Positions 8,290 to 17,146 of a DNA stretch of 56,373 bases are shown here, piece by piece. How positions within the stretch are numbered: the stretch's first letter is position 1; each line of letters begins with the position of its first letter. The position numbers were made by a program, and so were the translations under genes. Location: contig CAMBSL010000004.1 of NCBI GenBank assembly GCA_945870455.1, positions 1-56,373 on the forward strand, written 5' to 3'. Origin of the DNA: Pirellula staleyi DSM 6068. Its GTDB lineage: Bacteria; Planctomycetota; Planctomycetia; Pirellulales; Pirellulaceae. The notes below the pieces were generated by a model. It did not search any database, was not told where the DNA came from, and saw only the letters and a list, made by a program, of their open reading frames with translations.

Positions 8290-9315
8290 ATGACAGGAAC
8301 AAACACATCGCAACGTTTTCCAAAGTGGGTTCTCGCCGTTGACGGTGGGGGCACCAAAACGATCGCATGGATTGCCAGAGTTTTGTCCACCGACGGCCCG
8401 CTGATTGGAAGAATAGAGGTCGTCGGTCGAGGCTATTCGGGTCCAAGCAATCCACGTTCAGCAGGATTTTTTCCCGCGACCAGCAACCTCGGTGTCGCAA
8501 TCGTCGCAGCCGTGGAAGACGCCTCGACTGAGCTGGATTCTCTATCCGTAGCTTGTTTGAGCCTAGCGGGCGTGGGCAGAGCGGCAGAGAAGAGCGAGTT
8601 GATGGAATGGGCGGAGAGACTACAACTGGCAAAAAAAATCATCATTGTCGATGACGTCGAGCCCTTGGTTTTGGCTGCCGAGTACGAGCAAGAATTAGCT
8701 TTAGCACTTTCGGCGGAGAACCAAGTTCCGTCCGACTGGGGGAAATCGATAACGCTGGTGGTCGGTACGGGTTCGATTGCATGTGGAGTGAACGCCAACA
8801 ACGAGAGCATCCGAGCAGGTGGTTGGGGTTATTTATTGGGAGACGAGGGTAGCGGCTTTGCAATAGGGCTGGCAGGTCTCCAAGCGGTCTGCCGAGCCCA
8901 CGATCAAACTGGCCCTGAAACAGAGCTTGAATCCGCGATGTTGGCGCAATTGGGATTTGCGAGTGCCACGCAGCTTGTCGCGTTCGGTTATCAATTGCCG
9001 TTACCACGAGTCGAAATTGCCAAACTGGCGGAGGTCGTAATCGAGGTTTCGGAGAGAGATTCGGTTGCGGCACAAATCATGAATTCGGCGGTCGATTCGA
9101 TGGCGACCTTGATCGGGGTGGTGGTCAAGCGACTGCGGCTTGAACCGCACGCGTTTTCACTAGCACTGAGTGGGGGAATTATGTGTCATCAATCGAGCGT
9201 GGTGAATAGTTTGTTGGTGGAATTGACTCAAAGGCAGTGTGCTCCAGGCAGGATCCATGTCATCCGCCAACCCATCAACGGACCATTGGTTTTAGCAGCA
9301 AGGAATCTCGACTGA
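8290..9315 (+). CDS. BadF/BadG/BcrA/BcrD-type sugar kinase (probable MurNAc/GlcNAc kinase)
   Basis: A 341-residue ASKHA-fold kinase. The phosphate-1 motif is VLAVDGGGTKT (14-24). The phosphate-2 region is LVVGTGSIACGV, followed by the family's AGGWGYLLGDEGSGFAIG. The adenosine loop is LSGGIMCHQSS near the C-terminus. Members of this family phosphorylate N-acetylglucosamine or, as in MurK, both MurNAc and GlcNAc. It lies 125 bases downstream of murQ on the same strand, which favours a MurK-like role in recycling amino sugars released from peptidoglycan. The exact substrate cannot be told from sequence alone. Confidence 0.85.
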   Translation: MTGTNTSQRFPKWVLAVDGGGTKTIAWIARVLSTDGPLIGRIEVVGRGYSGPSNPRSAGFFPATSNLGVAIVAAVEDASTELDSLSVACLSLAGVGRAAEKSELMEWAERLQLAKKIIIVDDVEPLVLAAEYEQELALALSAENQVPSDWGKSITLVVGTGSIACGVNANNESIRAGGWGYLLGDEGSGFAIGLAGLQAVCRAHDQTGPETELESAMLAQLGFASATQLVAFGYQLPLPRVEIAKLAEVVIEVSERDSVAAQIMNSAVDSMATLIGVVVKRLRLEPHAFSLALSGGIMCHQSSVVNSLLVELTQRQCAPGRIHVIRQPINGPLVLAARNLD

Positions 9316-10184
9316 CGATCGAATGGTTCGCTCACGCGCCACGTGATGATTCTGCATGGCAACTAAAAAATGGATCGATGCAGACCGCGAAGCGAGCGAG
9401 TCGGACTTCATCGAGCAGATTCGATTTTTTTCGTGAAATTCCAAACCATTCACAATTGCCACCCCCTATTTTTTAGTCGTTTTGAACGCCTTTGCGATCT
9501 ATTTACGTGACTGAACTCGGCATAATTGAAATTCCAACGGACTTGCAACCGATTCATCACGCCATAGACGCGTGTTTTGACCTAGTTGGGTTGATTACTT
9601 CCGTTGTTTTTGTTCATTCCAAAGTTAGACTTCAGAGGAAGTCTACTACTGGACGGTCAACAAGGGGGCACCCATTTGGCAACTCGGGGGTCACCCATTT
9701 GGGTGGTTCCCTGCACGGTTCGAGTATCAATTATGAGTCTGCAATCCGAGTCTTCGCTGCAACCAGCGGGATCAGCCAATTTTTTGAAGACCTTACGAAC
9801 AATTTGATCCGAAAGGTTTCGCAAAATCGCTATCAAATCGAATACTTAGTCAACTTGATATTCCGTCCCAAGTAGCGCCCACGCGTCACCCAGAGGAACG
9901 AAGTTCGCATAGTTCGGCTGTGCCAAGTCCGGGATTATGGCCCTAACGAACTCGCCTGAATGGTCAAAAAGGTACGTAGCAAAGAGAATCGCACGTGAAA
10001 AATCCTCCCCACTCTCCTGACCTCGATTCGATTGCATCGTTTTTGCGGATGTATAGAGAAAGTCAGCAAGCTTGACATCAAGAACCCAAAGTAAAGATTG
10101 TGTTTAAGTTGCGAGACGTTTTGACTTAAGAGACGTGCCCTCGAACGCTTTTTTTCCTGACACCTTAGTCCCGGTATCGTCACA
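9316..10184. other. Long intergenic region, no convincing gene
   Basis: About 870 bases separate the kinase from the exopolysaccharide locus. Open frames at 9492-9875 (+) and 9846-10037 (-) have no recognisable motif and no clear ribosome site. Features seen are a small palindrome AGACTTCAGAGGAAGTCT (9629-9646) and a direct repeat of CACCCATTTGG within 9660-9710. This could be decayed coding DNA, and the right end should carry the promoter of the polysaccharide locus. Confidence 0.4.
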
Positions 10185-12932
10185 GTGATTTACATCATTA
10201 GCCCAATCTTCATTGCGTTGCTGATCAGCGCTTTCCTTGCTGCAACATCCATTTTTCTAGCCCAGCGGTTTGGTATCATGGACGCACCAGATGCAAGAAA
10301 AGTACACACAACACCCACGCCTCGGTTGGGCGGAATCGCCATTTTTTTGGGTGTGACAATCGCCATTCTCTGGATGCAGATCTTTGCCCCAATCGGCACC
10401 CACACGATTCCATTCAATCAGCTCCTCGCCCTGTTAGGAGGCTCTCTGTTCGTCTTTTTGGTTGGACTTGCAGACGATATTCGGACGGTCTCTTCGCGAT
10501 TCAAGTTGGTTGCGTTGATCGCTGCCTCGTGCATGGTTTGTGGCTCTGGAGCCACAATCGACAGCGTTTGGCAACGAGGCCATCTCATGCTGCAATTTAC
10601 CGCAGTGAGTTGGATCGTTACGACATTGTGGATCTGCGGTATTGCAGTTGCGATCAACTTCATCGATGGACTCGATGGACTTGCGGGGGGCATTGTGCTC
10701 TTGGCATCTTCTGTCCTGGCTACGTTTTTGATACATGCGGGACTTTGGTCGATGGCTGTACTACCGCTCGCGTTATCGGGCGCCCTGACAGGATTCCTTT
10801 TTTTCAACTGGCATCCTGCGAAAACCTTTATGGGTGATAGCGGCAGCATGACCATCGGCTTTACGCTCGCTTCTTACATGGTGGTTGCAAATCCGATTAT
10901 CGGAACCATGCGAGGACTTTTGATCCCCTCGCTCGCCCTGAGCATTCCAATTTTGGATACTTTGATTACCGTTTTTCGGAGACACTATGAGCAGAGACGG
11001 TCTTTGTTCTCAGCAGAACGAGGACACATTCACCACCGACTTTTGGACCGCGGACTTACACACCTGCAAGCGGTATTGGTCATCCTTGGCGCCTCTGCAT
11101 TAGCGGTCTTGATCGGCGTAATATCGTTGTCATTTGTGGGCTGGTCGACATTTGGCGGATTGGTTTTACTTGTTCCACTGATGTGGGGAACCTTTCGATT
11201 CGCCGGATCCGTTCGAACCGATGAGATGCTGAAAGCCCTTCGGACCAAACGATTTATCGACAAAGAATCTCGACAGTATCGCGGCCACTTTGAATCTCTC
11301 CAACTTGAGTTCCACCGGTTTGAAACACTTAGTCAATGGTGGGACGGCGTTTGCGTCGCTGGGGACAGGCTTGGATTCGTTCAGATCGAACTGAAATTGC
11401 CTCGGACCAACGAACGAACCCACAATCTCATTTGGCAATCGACCGCTTTGGAGCGAGTGGACGAACCTGGCATCAAGGCCATAATACCTGTCGCAGCGCC
11501 CGATGATGAAGCCAAAGCGTGCTGTATCCATATTCATGTGGCTTCGCTCGGCTCATTGGAGTCCGCCAGCGAGCGGCTATCCCTATTTTCGCGTCTCCTG
11601 AGCGAGAACAGCCTCATTGCGATCAATAATCGGGAGGCTCGAGCCCTTGCCAAAAAAGGTCCGATCTCTCAGGCTGCGTTGAGGAACGTAGGAACTAGCT
11701 TGTCGGTTGATCAACTCTTGAGCTCCAAGTTCGCCTGTTTACGAGTGGCTGTGGTCCACGATTTTCTTTACACCATTGGCGGAGCGGAACGGGTCATCGA
11801 ACAGATCATCAATGCATTCCCGCATTGCGATCTGTTTGCTTTGTTCGATTTTCTCCCAGAGAACCAACGGGGCTTTCTGAAAAACAAACCTGTGACAACT
11901 TCTTTCATTCAGAACTTGCCCTTCGCACGATCGAAGCATCGCGGCTATTTGGGACTAATGCCGCTCGCAATCGAGCAATTGGATGTTTCCAATTATGACT
12001 TGGTTATTTCAAGTTCGTATCTAGCAGCCAAGGGAGTGATCACAGGTCCAGAGCAATTGCACCTCTGCTATTGCCACAGCCCTGTTCGGTACGCCTGGGA
12101 TCTCCAGCATCAGTATTTGGCGCAAGCGAAACTCGGTTTCGGAATCAAGGGAATGATTGCACGTACGATCTTGCACTACATCCGAATGTGGGATCTGAGA
12201 TCGGCCCTGGGTGTCGATCATTTCATCGCTAATAGCGAGTTTGTCGCGAATCGAATCGATAAGTTGTATCGCCGCAAGGCCACGATTATCCATCCACCAG
12301 TCGACACCGACCTGTTTCAATGTTGCGAAGCAAAAGAAGATTTCTACATCGTCGCCGGCCGTATGGTTCCTTACAAGCGAACCGACCTTATTGTTCGAGC
12401 CTTTTCCCGAACTCCAAATCGTCGTTTGGTCGTGATTGGGGATGGACCAGAGATGGAAAAAGTTCGCGCCGTAGCTGGCCCCAACGTCGAGTTGCTCGGC
12501 TTTCAGGACAACGCAAAATTGGCTGAGTATGTACAGCGGGCCAAAGCGCTTGTGTTTGCCGCCGAGGAGGATTTCGGTATCGTGCCAGTGGAGGCGATGG
12601 CAAGTGGGACACCCGTAATAGCGTTCGGAAAAGGGGGCGTCACTGAGTCCGTCGTCAATGGAATGCATGGCGTGTTCTTTGATTCGCAGACCGAGGAGAG
12701 TTTATTAGAGGCTTTGGATTTGTTTGAATCGCAAGCTGACTTTAGCAAATTCGATCCAGCCGAACTTCGTCGGCGAAGCATGGAGTTTTCGTCCACCCGA
12801 TTCATTGTCGAACTGACGACATCGGTCGAAACGTGGCTACAAGAAAAATGGCCCGAAAGGTTCAAACATGTTTCGCCAGAATCATCCAAGGTGCCAACAA
12901 CAACAACATCGGAGGATGAGGTTTTCGGTTGA
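10185..12932 (+). CDS. WecA/MraY-like polyprenyl-phosphate sugar-1-phosphate transferase fused to a GT4 glycosyltransferase
   Basis: A 915-residue two-enzyme fusion beginning with GTG. Residues 1 to about 350 are a multi-span phosphotransferase. The Asp-rich motif is GLADDIRTVSSRFK, then NFIDGLDGLAGG, FMGDSGSMTIGF and the cytosolic AERGHIHHRLLDRGL loop typical of WecA/TagO. About 350-515 is a soluble linker like the C-terminal extension of some WecA proteins. From about 518 a GT4 enzyme begins (LRVAVVHDFLYTIGGAERV), with CYCHSPVRYAWD, VAGRMVPYKRTDL and the EX7E motif in EEDFGIVPVEAMASG; it resembles mannosyltransferases of O-antigen clusters. The fusion would load the first sugar phosphate onto undecaprenyl phosphate and add the next sugar. 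It is first in the polysaccharide locus. Confidence 0.88.
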   Translation: MIYIISPIFIALLISAFLAATSIFLAQRFGIMDAPDARKVHTTPTPRLGGIAIFLGVTIAILWMQIFAPIGTHTIPFNQLLALLGGSLFVFLVGLADDIRTVSSRFKLVALIAASCMVCGSGATIDSVWQRGHLMLQFTAVSWIVTTLWICGIAVAINFIDGLDGLAGGIVLLASSVLATFLIHAGLWSMAVLPLALSGALTGFLFFNWHPAKTFMGDSGSMTIGFTLASYMVVANPIIGTMRGLLIPSLALSIPILDTLITVFRRHYEQRRSLFSAERGHIHHRLLDRGLTHLQAVLVILGASALAVLIGVISLSFVGWSTFGGLVLLVPLMWGTFRFAGSVRTDEMLKALRTKRFIDKESRQYRGHFESLQLEFHRFETLSQWWDGVCVAGDRLGFVQIELKLPRTNERTHNLIWQSTALERVDEPGIKAIIPVAAPDDEAKACCIHIHVASLGSLESASERLSLFSRLLSENSLIAINNREARALAKKGPISQAALRNVGTSLSVDQLLSSKFACLRVAVVHDFLYTIGGAERVIEQIINAFPHCDLFALFDFLPENQRGFLKNKPVTTSFIQNLPFARSKHRGYLGLMPLAIEQLDVSNYDLVISSSYLAAKGVITGPEQLHLCYCHSPVRYAWDLQHQYLAQAKLGFGIKGMIARTILHYIRMWDLRSALGVDHFIANSEFVANRIDKLYRRKATIIHPPVDTDLFQCCEAKEDFYIVAGRMVPYKRTDLIVRAFSRTPNRRLVVIGDGPEMEKVRAVAGPNVELLGFQDNAKLAEYVQRAKALVFAAEEDFGIVPVEAMASGTPVIAFGKGGVTESVVNGMHGVFFDSQTEESLLEALDLFESQADFSKFDPAELRRRSMEFSSTRFIVELTTSVETWLQEKWPERFKHVSPESSKVPTTTTSEDEVFG

Positions 12933-13451
12933 CGTCGGAAGCCTACAGTATGTCGCTCGCGCCTAATGCCCACTGCCCGTGAGGGAAGCGAGGAAGAAAT
13001 ACTACTTGGTTGCTCCCCCAACTCCTTCAAGCAATTCACTCGGACAAGCGTCGAGATTCACAAACCATCGGTTGTGAAAGACATTGTGGCACGCCTTCGA
13101 TCTTTTGGATTCGAGCCGAGAAAGCGACATTCGCATGGCATTGAACAAACGATTACCCTTCAAAAAAGAGGGTGCGATCCGGGCAATGCGCCTTGAAATG
13201 TCTGAAATGATCTAGGAGAAAGAGAGTCGTCCTGGCCCAGGATGTTGGTTACAGAATTGGACAGCAACTTAGAAACGAATGCTTAAAAACTTTTCGCCTG
13301 TCTAGGCTCTATCTGCGCAGTTCGCTCAATGAATCCCTTAAACTACGCGAGCAAACGCCAGATCGCCACCGTTTACCTGGTTCAACCTGCCTTTTGGAGA
13401 TGAAAGCTGACTCGGGAAGTACATGGAAATAACAAATGAATACGTTTTAGG
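12933..13451. other. Gap of about 520 bases between the fusion gene and the flippase gene
   Basis: Apart from the possible methyltransferase remnant at 12966-13196, nothing is recognisable. No terminator-like hairpin with a T-run is present, so transcription from the fusion gene may run through. Confidence 0.35.
12966..13196 (+). pseudogene. Possible C-terminal remnant of an FkbM-like methyltransferase
   Basis: A 76-residue open frame in the 519-base gap before the flippase. The part SVEIHKPSVVKDIVARLRSFGFEP resembles the last strand-helix of FkbM methyltransferases (EVH ... I..LL...GF). No SAM-binding motif precedes it and no ribosome site is obvious. If the likeness is real this is a leftover of a deleted gene; it may also be chance. 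Confidence 0.28.
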
Positions 13452-14771
13452 ATGAGAGCAATTTTGAAACATCCGTTTGAAATTGTCCGTTCAACCATGC
13501 GGGAAACTGTTTCTCAACTTTGGAGGTGGTTCCCTCGTTTGACAGGCTTGATGTCGATGGAGGCAATTGTTCAAATTGCTTCCTTACTGACATCGCTATT
13601 GGTCATCCGATTTTTGCCTAAGCAAGATTACGCTTGGTATTCGATTGGGAACAGTCTTCAAGGGAGTTTGGCGATATTCAGCCTGACAGGCGTTGGTACG
13701 GGCTTAATACCGCTCGCAGCCAACACAAAAACGCCAACCGAACTTGCTAATGTCATAAGTTCCGCGTTCCGATTGAGGATGATACTTTCGGCAATGGGTT
13801 GCTTGGTGGCGATGCCCATATTTTGCACGATGCTCTATGATTTGGAGTGTCCGTGGATGACGGGGTGCTGCCTAATAGCAATGGCGATCTTGTCCCTCTT
13901 TGCGGCTGCAAAACGTCAAATGATTGCGTTGCCTTTCTCATTAAGAGGAATGTACTTTTTCCCGCAGTTGGAGAATCTCCTTACTTCGGTTATTCGAACA
14001 TGTTTAACTCTGGCGGTAATCGCGGCTGGATTAGCGAATTCCGTATCTATTATGTTCGTTGCAATTTGCTCCGCTTTGCTTGGATTGAGTTATTTGCAGT
14101 CCAACGTATGTCGAGTCGCGGTCACGAAAGGCAAATCGAAAAACGAAGTCTCTCAAAAACTACTCAGGCATTTCTGGGTGGGATTGCCATCGAGCTTAAC
14201 GTACTTATTGGAATCGCAAATCGTTCTCTTCTTGATCGCAATCCTGGGAGGAAGCAATGAAGTTGCAGATCTCAACGCAATTACGCGACTTGCGTTGATC
14301 TTTGCGTTGCCCACCGCGCTGATCAATTCGGTTCTTGTACCCCGTTTGTCACGTGAAACGAATCTCGCCCGGCTTGGACAATACTGGATCTCGTCGATTG
14401 CAATAGCCTTTGGGATTGCGAGCGCCATATGCGTTTCCGTTTACCTATTATCACATCAAATACTGTGGTTTTTCGGTCCCCAATACGCACAGCTTTCAAT
14501 GGAACTTATTGCTATGGCGATTTTACAAGGATTCATCTTTGTCGTAAACGTAATGCAGGTTCCAGTTGTGGCACGAGGTTGGGTGCGAGCGACCTGGGCT
14601 CGCCCGTTTTTCTGTTTTGGAGCTCAGGCGATCACTCTGTTTTTTGTCGATGTCTCTACAGTTATCGGGGCGATTAGCTTGATGGCGGCAGGAGCTATCG
14701 GCAATACAGTCCTCAATTGTTTCTTACTACACCAAGGATGGCAAGGAAAAGGATCGCTGACCTCAGTTTAG
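13452..14771 (+). CDS. Wzx-like polysaccharide flippase (MOP/MATE superfamily)
   Basis: A 439-residue membrane protein with about twelve hydrophobic segments. The start LMSMEAIVQIASLLTSLLVIRFLPKQDYAWYSI matches the first helices of polysaccharide-export flippases (the ...LLPKEEYGLY... loop). LSFLRIYYV-like charged motifs are absent and similarity is in topology rather than fixed residues, as usual for Wzx. Such proteins move the lipid-linked repeat unit from the cytoplasmic to the periplasmic leaflet. Position right after the initiating transferase fits. The preceding region gives no strong ribosome site; a start further in, at Met35 or Met37 (LMSMEA), is possible. Confidence 0.8.
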   Translation: MRAILKHPFEIVRSTMRETVSQLWRWFPRLTGLMSMEAIVQIASLLTSLLVIRFLPKQDYAWYSIGNSLQGSLAIFSLTGVGTGLIPLAANTKTPTELANVISSAFRLRMILSAMGCLVAMPIFCTMLYDLECPWMTGCCLIAMAILSLFAAAKRQMIALPFSLRGMYFFPQLENLLTSVIRTCLTLAVIAAGLANSVSIMFVAICSALLGLSYLQSNVCRVAVTKGKSKNEVSQKLLRHFWVGLPSSLTYLLESQIVLFLIAILGGSNEVADLNAITRLALIFALPTALINSVLVPRLSRETNLARLGQYWISSIAIAFGIASAICVSVYLLSHQILWFFGPQYAQLSMELIAMAILQGFIFVVNVMQVPVVARGWVRATWARPFFCFGAQAITLFFVDVSTVIGAISLMAAGAIGNTVLNCFLLHQGWQGKGSLTSV

Positions 14772-14857
14772 TTCAGCGCTGTTACGGGCGAGGCTGTTTT
14801 GTCCTCTGACTGAACGCAGCACAGGTTCGCCATCACAAACCGCATTCCGGCCGTTAT

Positions 14858-15880
14858 GTGAATTGCGACGCAATAGACGAAAACCAATACTTAATGAAAT
14901 TACTAGAAAATTTTCTACGGCCCGTCAAGAGGCACTTTTCAGCACACCGCGATATCGAATGGCTTAAGCAAAAGGAGGTGAATGACTACAAAAGCCCTAA
15001 AGTGAACCTGGGGCAAATACAGAGTAGGCAGAATGCTCAAAAGAGAATTGGAGCGGATTTCTCCGAGATAGAGTTTCAAGTGTTTTCTCAGTTCGGGGAC
15101 GACGGTATTATCCAATGGTTCGTATCAAATCTTCCGTTTCAGAACAAGACGTTCATTGAGTTTGGAGTCGAAGATTACCGAGAGGCCAATACACGATTCT
15201 TGTTGGTTAATAACTATTGGTCTGGATTCGTCATTGATGGAGACTCCGCAAATATCGCATCGCATGAACGCGAAAGATTATCCAATTTTTTCGATATTGT
15301 TGGCATGGCATCGTTCATTACAAAGGACAACATCAATGACCTGATGAGGTCGTCTGGGTTTGGAGGACCCGTTGATATTCTCAGCGTCGATATTGACGGA
15401 AACGATTATTGGGTCTGGAAGGCAATTGACTCCATTGATCCTGTTTTGATCATCTGCGAATACAATTGCCTTTTCGGTTTCGAATCCTCCTACACAGTTC
15501 CCTATAAAGCTGATTTTGTCCGTGGTCGAATTGGCCCATTTTCCTTTTACGGTACGTCATTGCTTTCAGCCAATGATTTAGCGGAGAGTCGTGGTTACAC
15601 TTTTGTAGGTTGCAACAGCGCAGGCAACAACGCTTATTTCTTGAAATCGAATTGGTTGCAGCATTTGCCAAAGTCGCCAGTCACGCTTGCTGAAGGATTT
15701 CGATTTTCTTCTTTTTCCGAAACAAGAGACGAGAACGGCAGAATCGTTCGAGGTGCGGATCGCGTGCGACATCTTGAGGGATTGTCGGTAGTCAATACAC
15801 GATCGATGCGAGAAGAGCCTTTCAATTCCAATGCAATTATTCAATCGCTTCAAGAACATAAGAAATTAGCTCGCTACTAA
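14858..15880 (+). CDS. SAM-dependent methyltransferase-like protein of polysaccharide loci (FkbM-related)
   Basis: A 340-residue protein. A Rossmann-like motif appears at about 98-116 (FIEFGVEDYREANTRFLLV), preceded by FSQFGDDGIIQWF, and a second conserved acidic strand is at about 172-185 (ILSVDIDGNDYWVW). This is the layout of FkbM-related methyltransferase-like proteins found among glycosyltransferase genes. The glycine-rich SAM loop is E-F-G-V-E rather than the usual GxG-rich form, so activity is uncertain. The start could also be Met13 (MKLLENFLRP). It stands alone between the flippase and a GT4 gene, with a short gap on both sides. It probably modifies a sugar or a lipid-linked intermediate. 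Confidence 0.6.
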   Translation: MNCDAIDENQYLMKLLENFLRPVKRHFSAHRDIEWLKQKEVNDYKSPKVNLGQIQSRQNAQKRIGADFSEIEFQVFSQFGDDGIIQWFVSNLPFQNKTFIEFGVEDYREANTRFLLVNNYWSGFVIDGDSANIASHERERLSNFFDIVGMASFITKDNINDLMRSSGFGGPVDILSVDIDGNDYWVWKAIDSIDPVLIICEYNCLFGFESSYTVPYKADFVRGRIGPFSFYGTSLLSANDLAESRGYTFVGCNSAGNNAYFLKSNWLQHLPKSPVTLAEGFRFSSFSETRDENGRIVRGADRVRHLEGLSVVNTRSMREEPFNSNAIIQSLQEHKKLARY

Positions 15881-15925
15881 TCTGTGTCTTTGACGATCGT
15901 TGGCTGGCGGATCTCAACTACCTAG

Positions 15926-17146
15926 ATGCGAATTGTTATCGTTAGTTCCAATTACTTACCTTTCACGGGGGGCGTAGAAACACATGCACAACAGGTTTCC
16001 GAGGTCCTTTCCAAGAAGCACGACATTTCCATCGCGGCGATGAATTTCAGGGCGTGCAAACTTCCGTTTGCGTTTCGCGTCCTTCACGACAATTTATTTG
16101 CGCCAATCGAGGATAGCAGAACCGATGGTGAAGTGCGGGTCCATAGCATTTCACCCAAAATGATGGACAGATTCGTAATGCTGCCGATGCTCGGCAGAGT
16201 TATTCCAAAACTTCGAAGTTGGTACTTTCATTCCATGAATCGATTAACGCATCCGTTTTATCGATTTGCAACTTTGCCAAAATTAAGACGAATTTTCCGT
16301 GGTGCTCACGTAGTCCATAGTTTGGCATTTGGGGATTTGGGGTGGGCGTCGGAAAGGGCGGCTCGAATGGAGGGCTGCAAATTTGTGTGCACACCCTTTG
16401 CGCATCCAGGCCAATGGGGATGTAGCCCCAATGACGTCTCCTACTACAATCGTTGCGACGCAGTGATTGGATTGGTCGAATCGGACTGCGCTCACCTTCG
16501 GTCGCTTGGTGTTGATTCCAGCAGAATACATACGATCGGGGTTTCTCCCAATTTGCCAACACACGTTGACGGCACACGTTTTCGCCAAAACCACGCCTTG
16601 GGAGATGCGCCCCTTTTTGTCTACGTTGGTAGAATGATGGCTCAAAAAGGTGCTGCGGCCGTCGTTCAGTCCGCATGCAAGGTCTGGGAAAGTTTGCCCG
16701 ACGCACGGTTCGTATTCATCGGGCCGGCAGTGGGCAGTGAATCCAATATCTTTGACGGAATCGATCCACGCATTCTCTACCTTGGTCGTGTCGACGCGAA
16801 GGAAAAGGGAGATGCTTTGGCGGCATGTGATGTTTTTATTATGCCATCGATGAGCGAGATTTTGCCAACCGTGTATTTAGAAGCATGGTCGCTCGCAAAG
16901 CCTGTGGTTGGAGGTCTTGCTCCGGGACTTCGCGCATTGATTGAAGGGAATGGAGCTGGAAAAAATGTGTCGCAGGATCCAGAACAAATTGCAACTTTGT
17001 TGGTACAGTTGATTCGCGAGAAAGCGCAGTGCGAAAAGATGGGAAATGCCGGCCAGGAGCTAGTTGATCGTCTCTACACAACAGAGGCCGTTGCATCTCA
17101 ACTTGAGTCCCTCTATTCGCGAATTGTTGAGGAACGCTTGAATTGA
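15926..17146 (+). CDS. GT4 family glycosyltransferase
   Basis: A 406-residue GT-B fold enzyme. The N-terminal domain opens RIVIVSSNYLPFTGGVETHAQ, the typical acceptor-side glycine loop. The C-terminal domain starts with PLFVYVGRMMAQKGAAAVV and carries the EX7E motif in SEILPTVYLEAWSLAKPVVG. This is a retaining nucleotide-sugar-dependent transferase acting at the cytoplasmic membrane face on the growing lipid-linked glycan; donor and linkage cannot be deduced. Its stop overlaps the start of the next gene by four bases, so the two are translationally coupled. Confidence 0.85.
   Translation: MRIVIVSSNYLPFTGGVETHAQQVSEVLSKKHDISIAAMNFRACKLPFAFRVLHDNLFAPIEDSRTDGEVRVHSISPKMMDRFVMLPMLGRVIPKLRSWYFHSMNRLTHPFYRFATLPKLRRIFRGAHVVHSLAFGDLGWASERAARMEGCKFVCTPFAHPGQWGCSPNDVSYYNRCDAVIGLVESDCAHLRSLGVDSSRIHTIGVSPNLPTHVDGTRFRQNHALGDAPLFVYVGRMMAQKGAAAVVQSACKVWESLPDARFVFIGPAVGSESNIFDGIDPRILYLGRVDAKEKGDALAACDVFIMPSMSEILPTVYLEAWSLAKPVVGGLAPGLRALIEGNGAGKNVSQDPEQIATLLVQLIREKAQCEKMGNAGQELVDRLYTTEAVASQLESLYSRIVEERLN

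Noticed and set aside
9492..9875. 127-codon open frame in the gap before the polysaccharide locus
   Set aside because: No ribosome site, no motif, and it runs across short direct repeats; more likely non-coding or decayed.
9846..10037. 63-codon minus-strand frame
   Set aside because: No family resemblance or upstream signal; could be a remnant, but evidence is too thin.
12021..12668. 215-codon open frame on the minus strand
   Set aside because: It lies fully inside the GT4 half of the fusion gene, whose motifs are clear, and has no recognisable domain.
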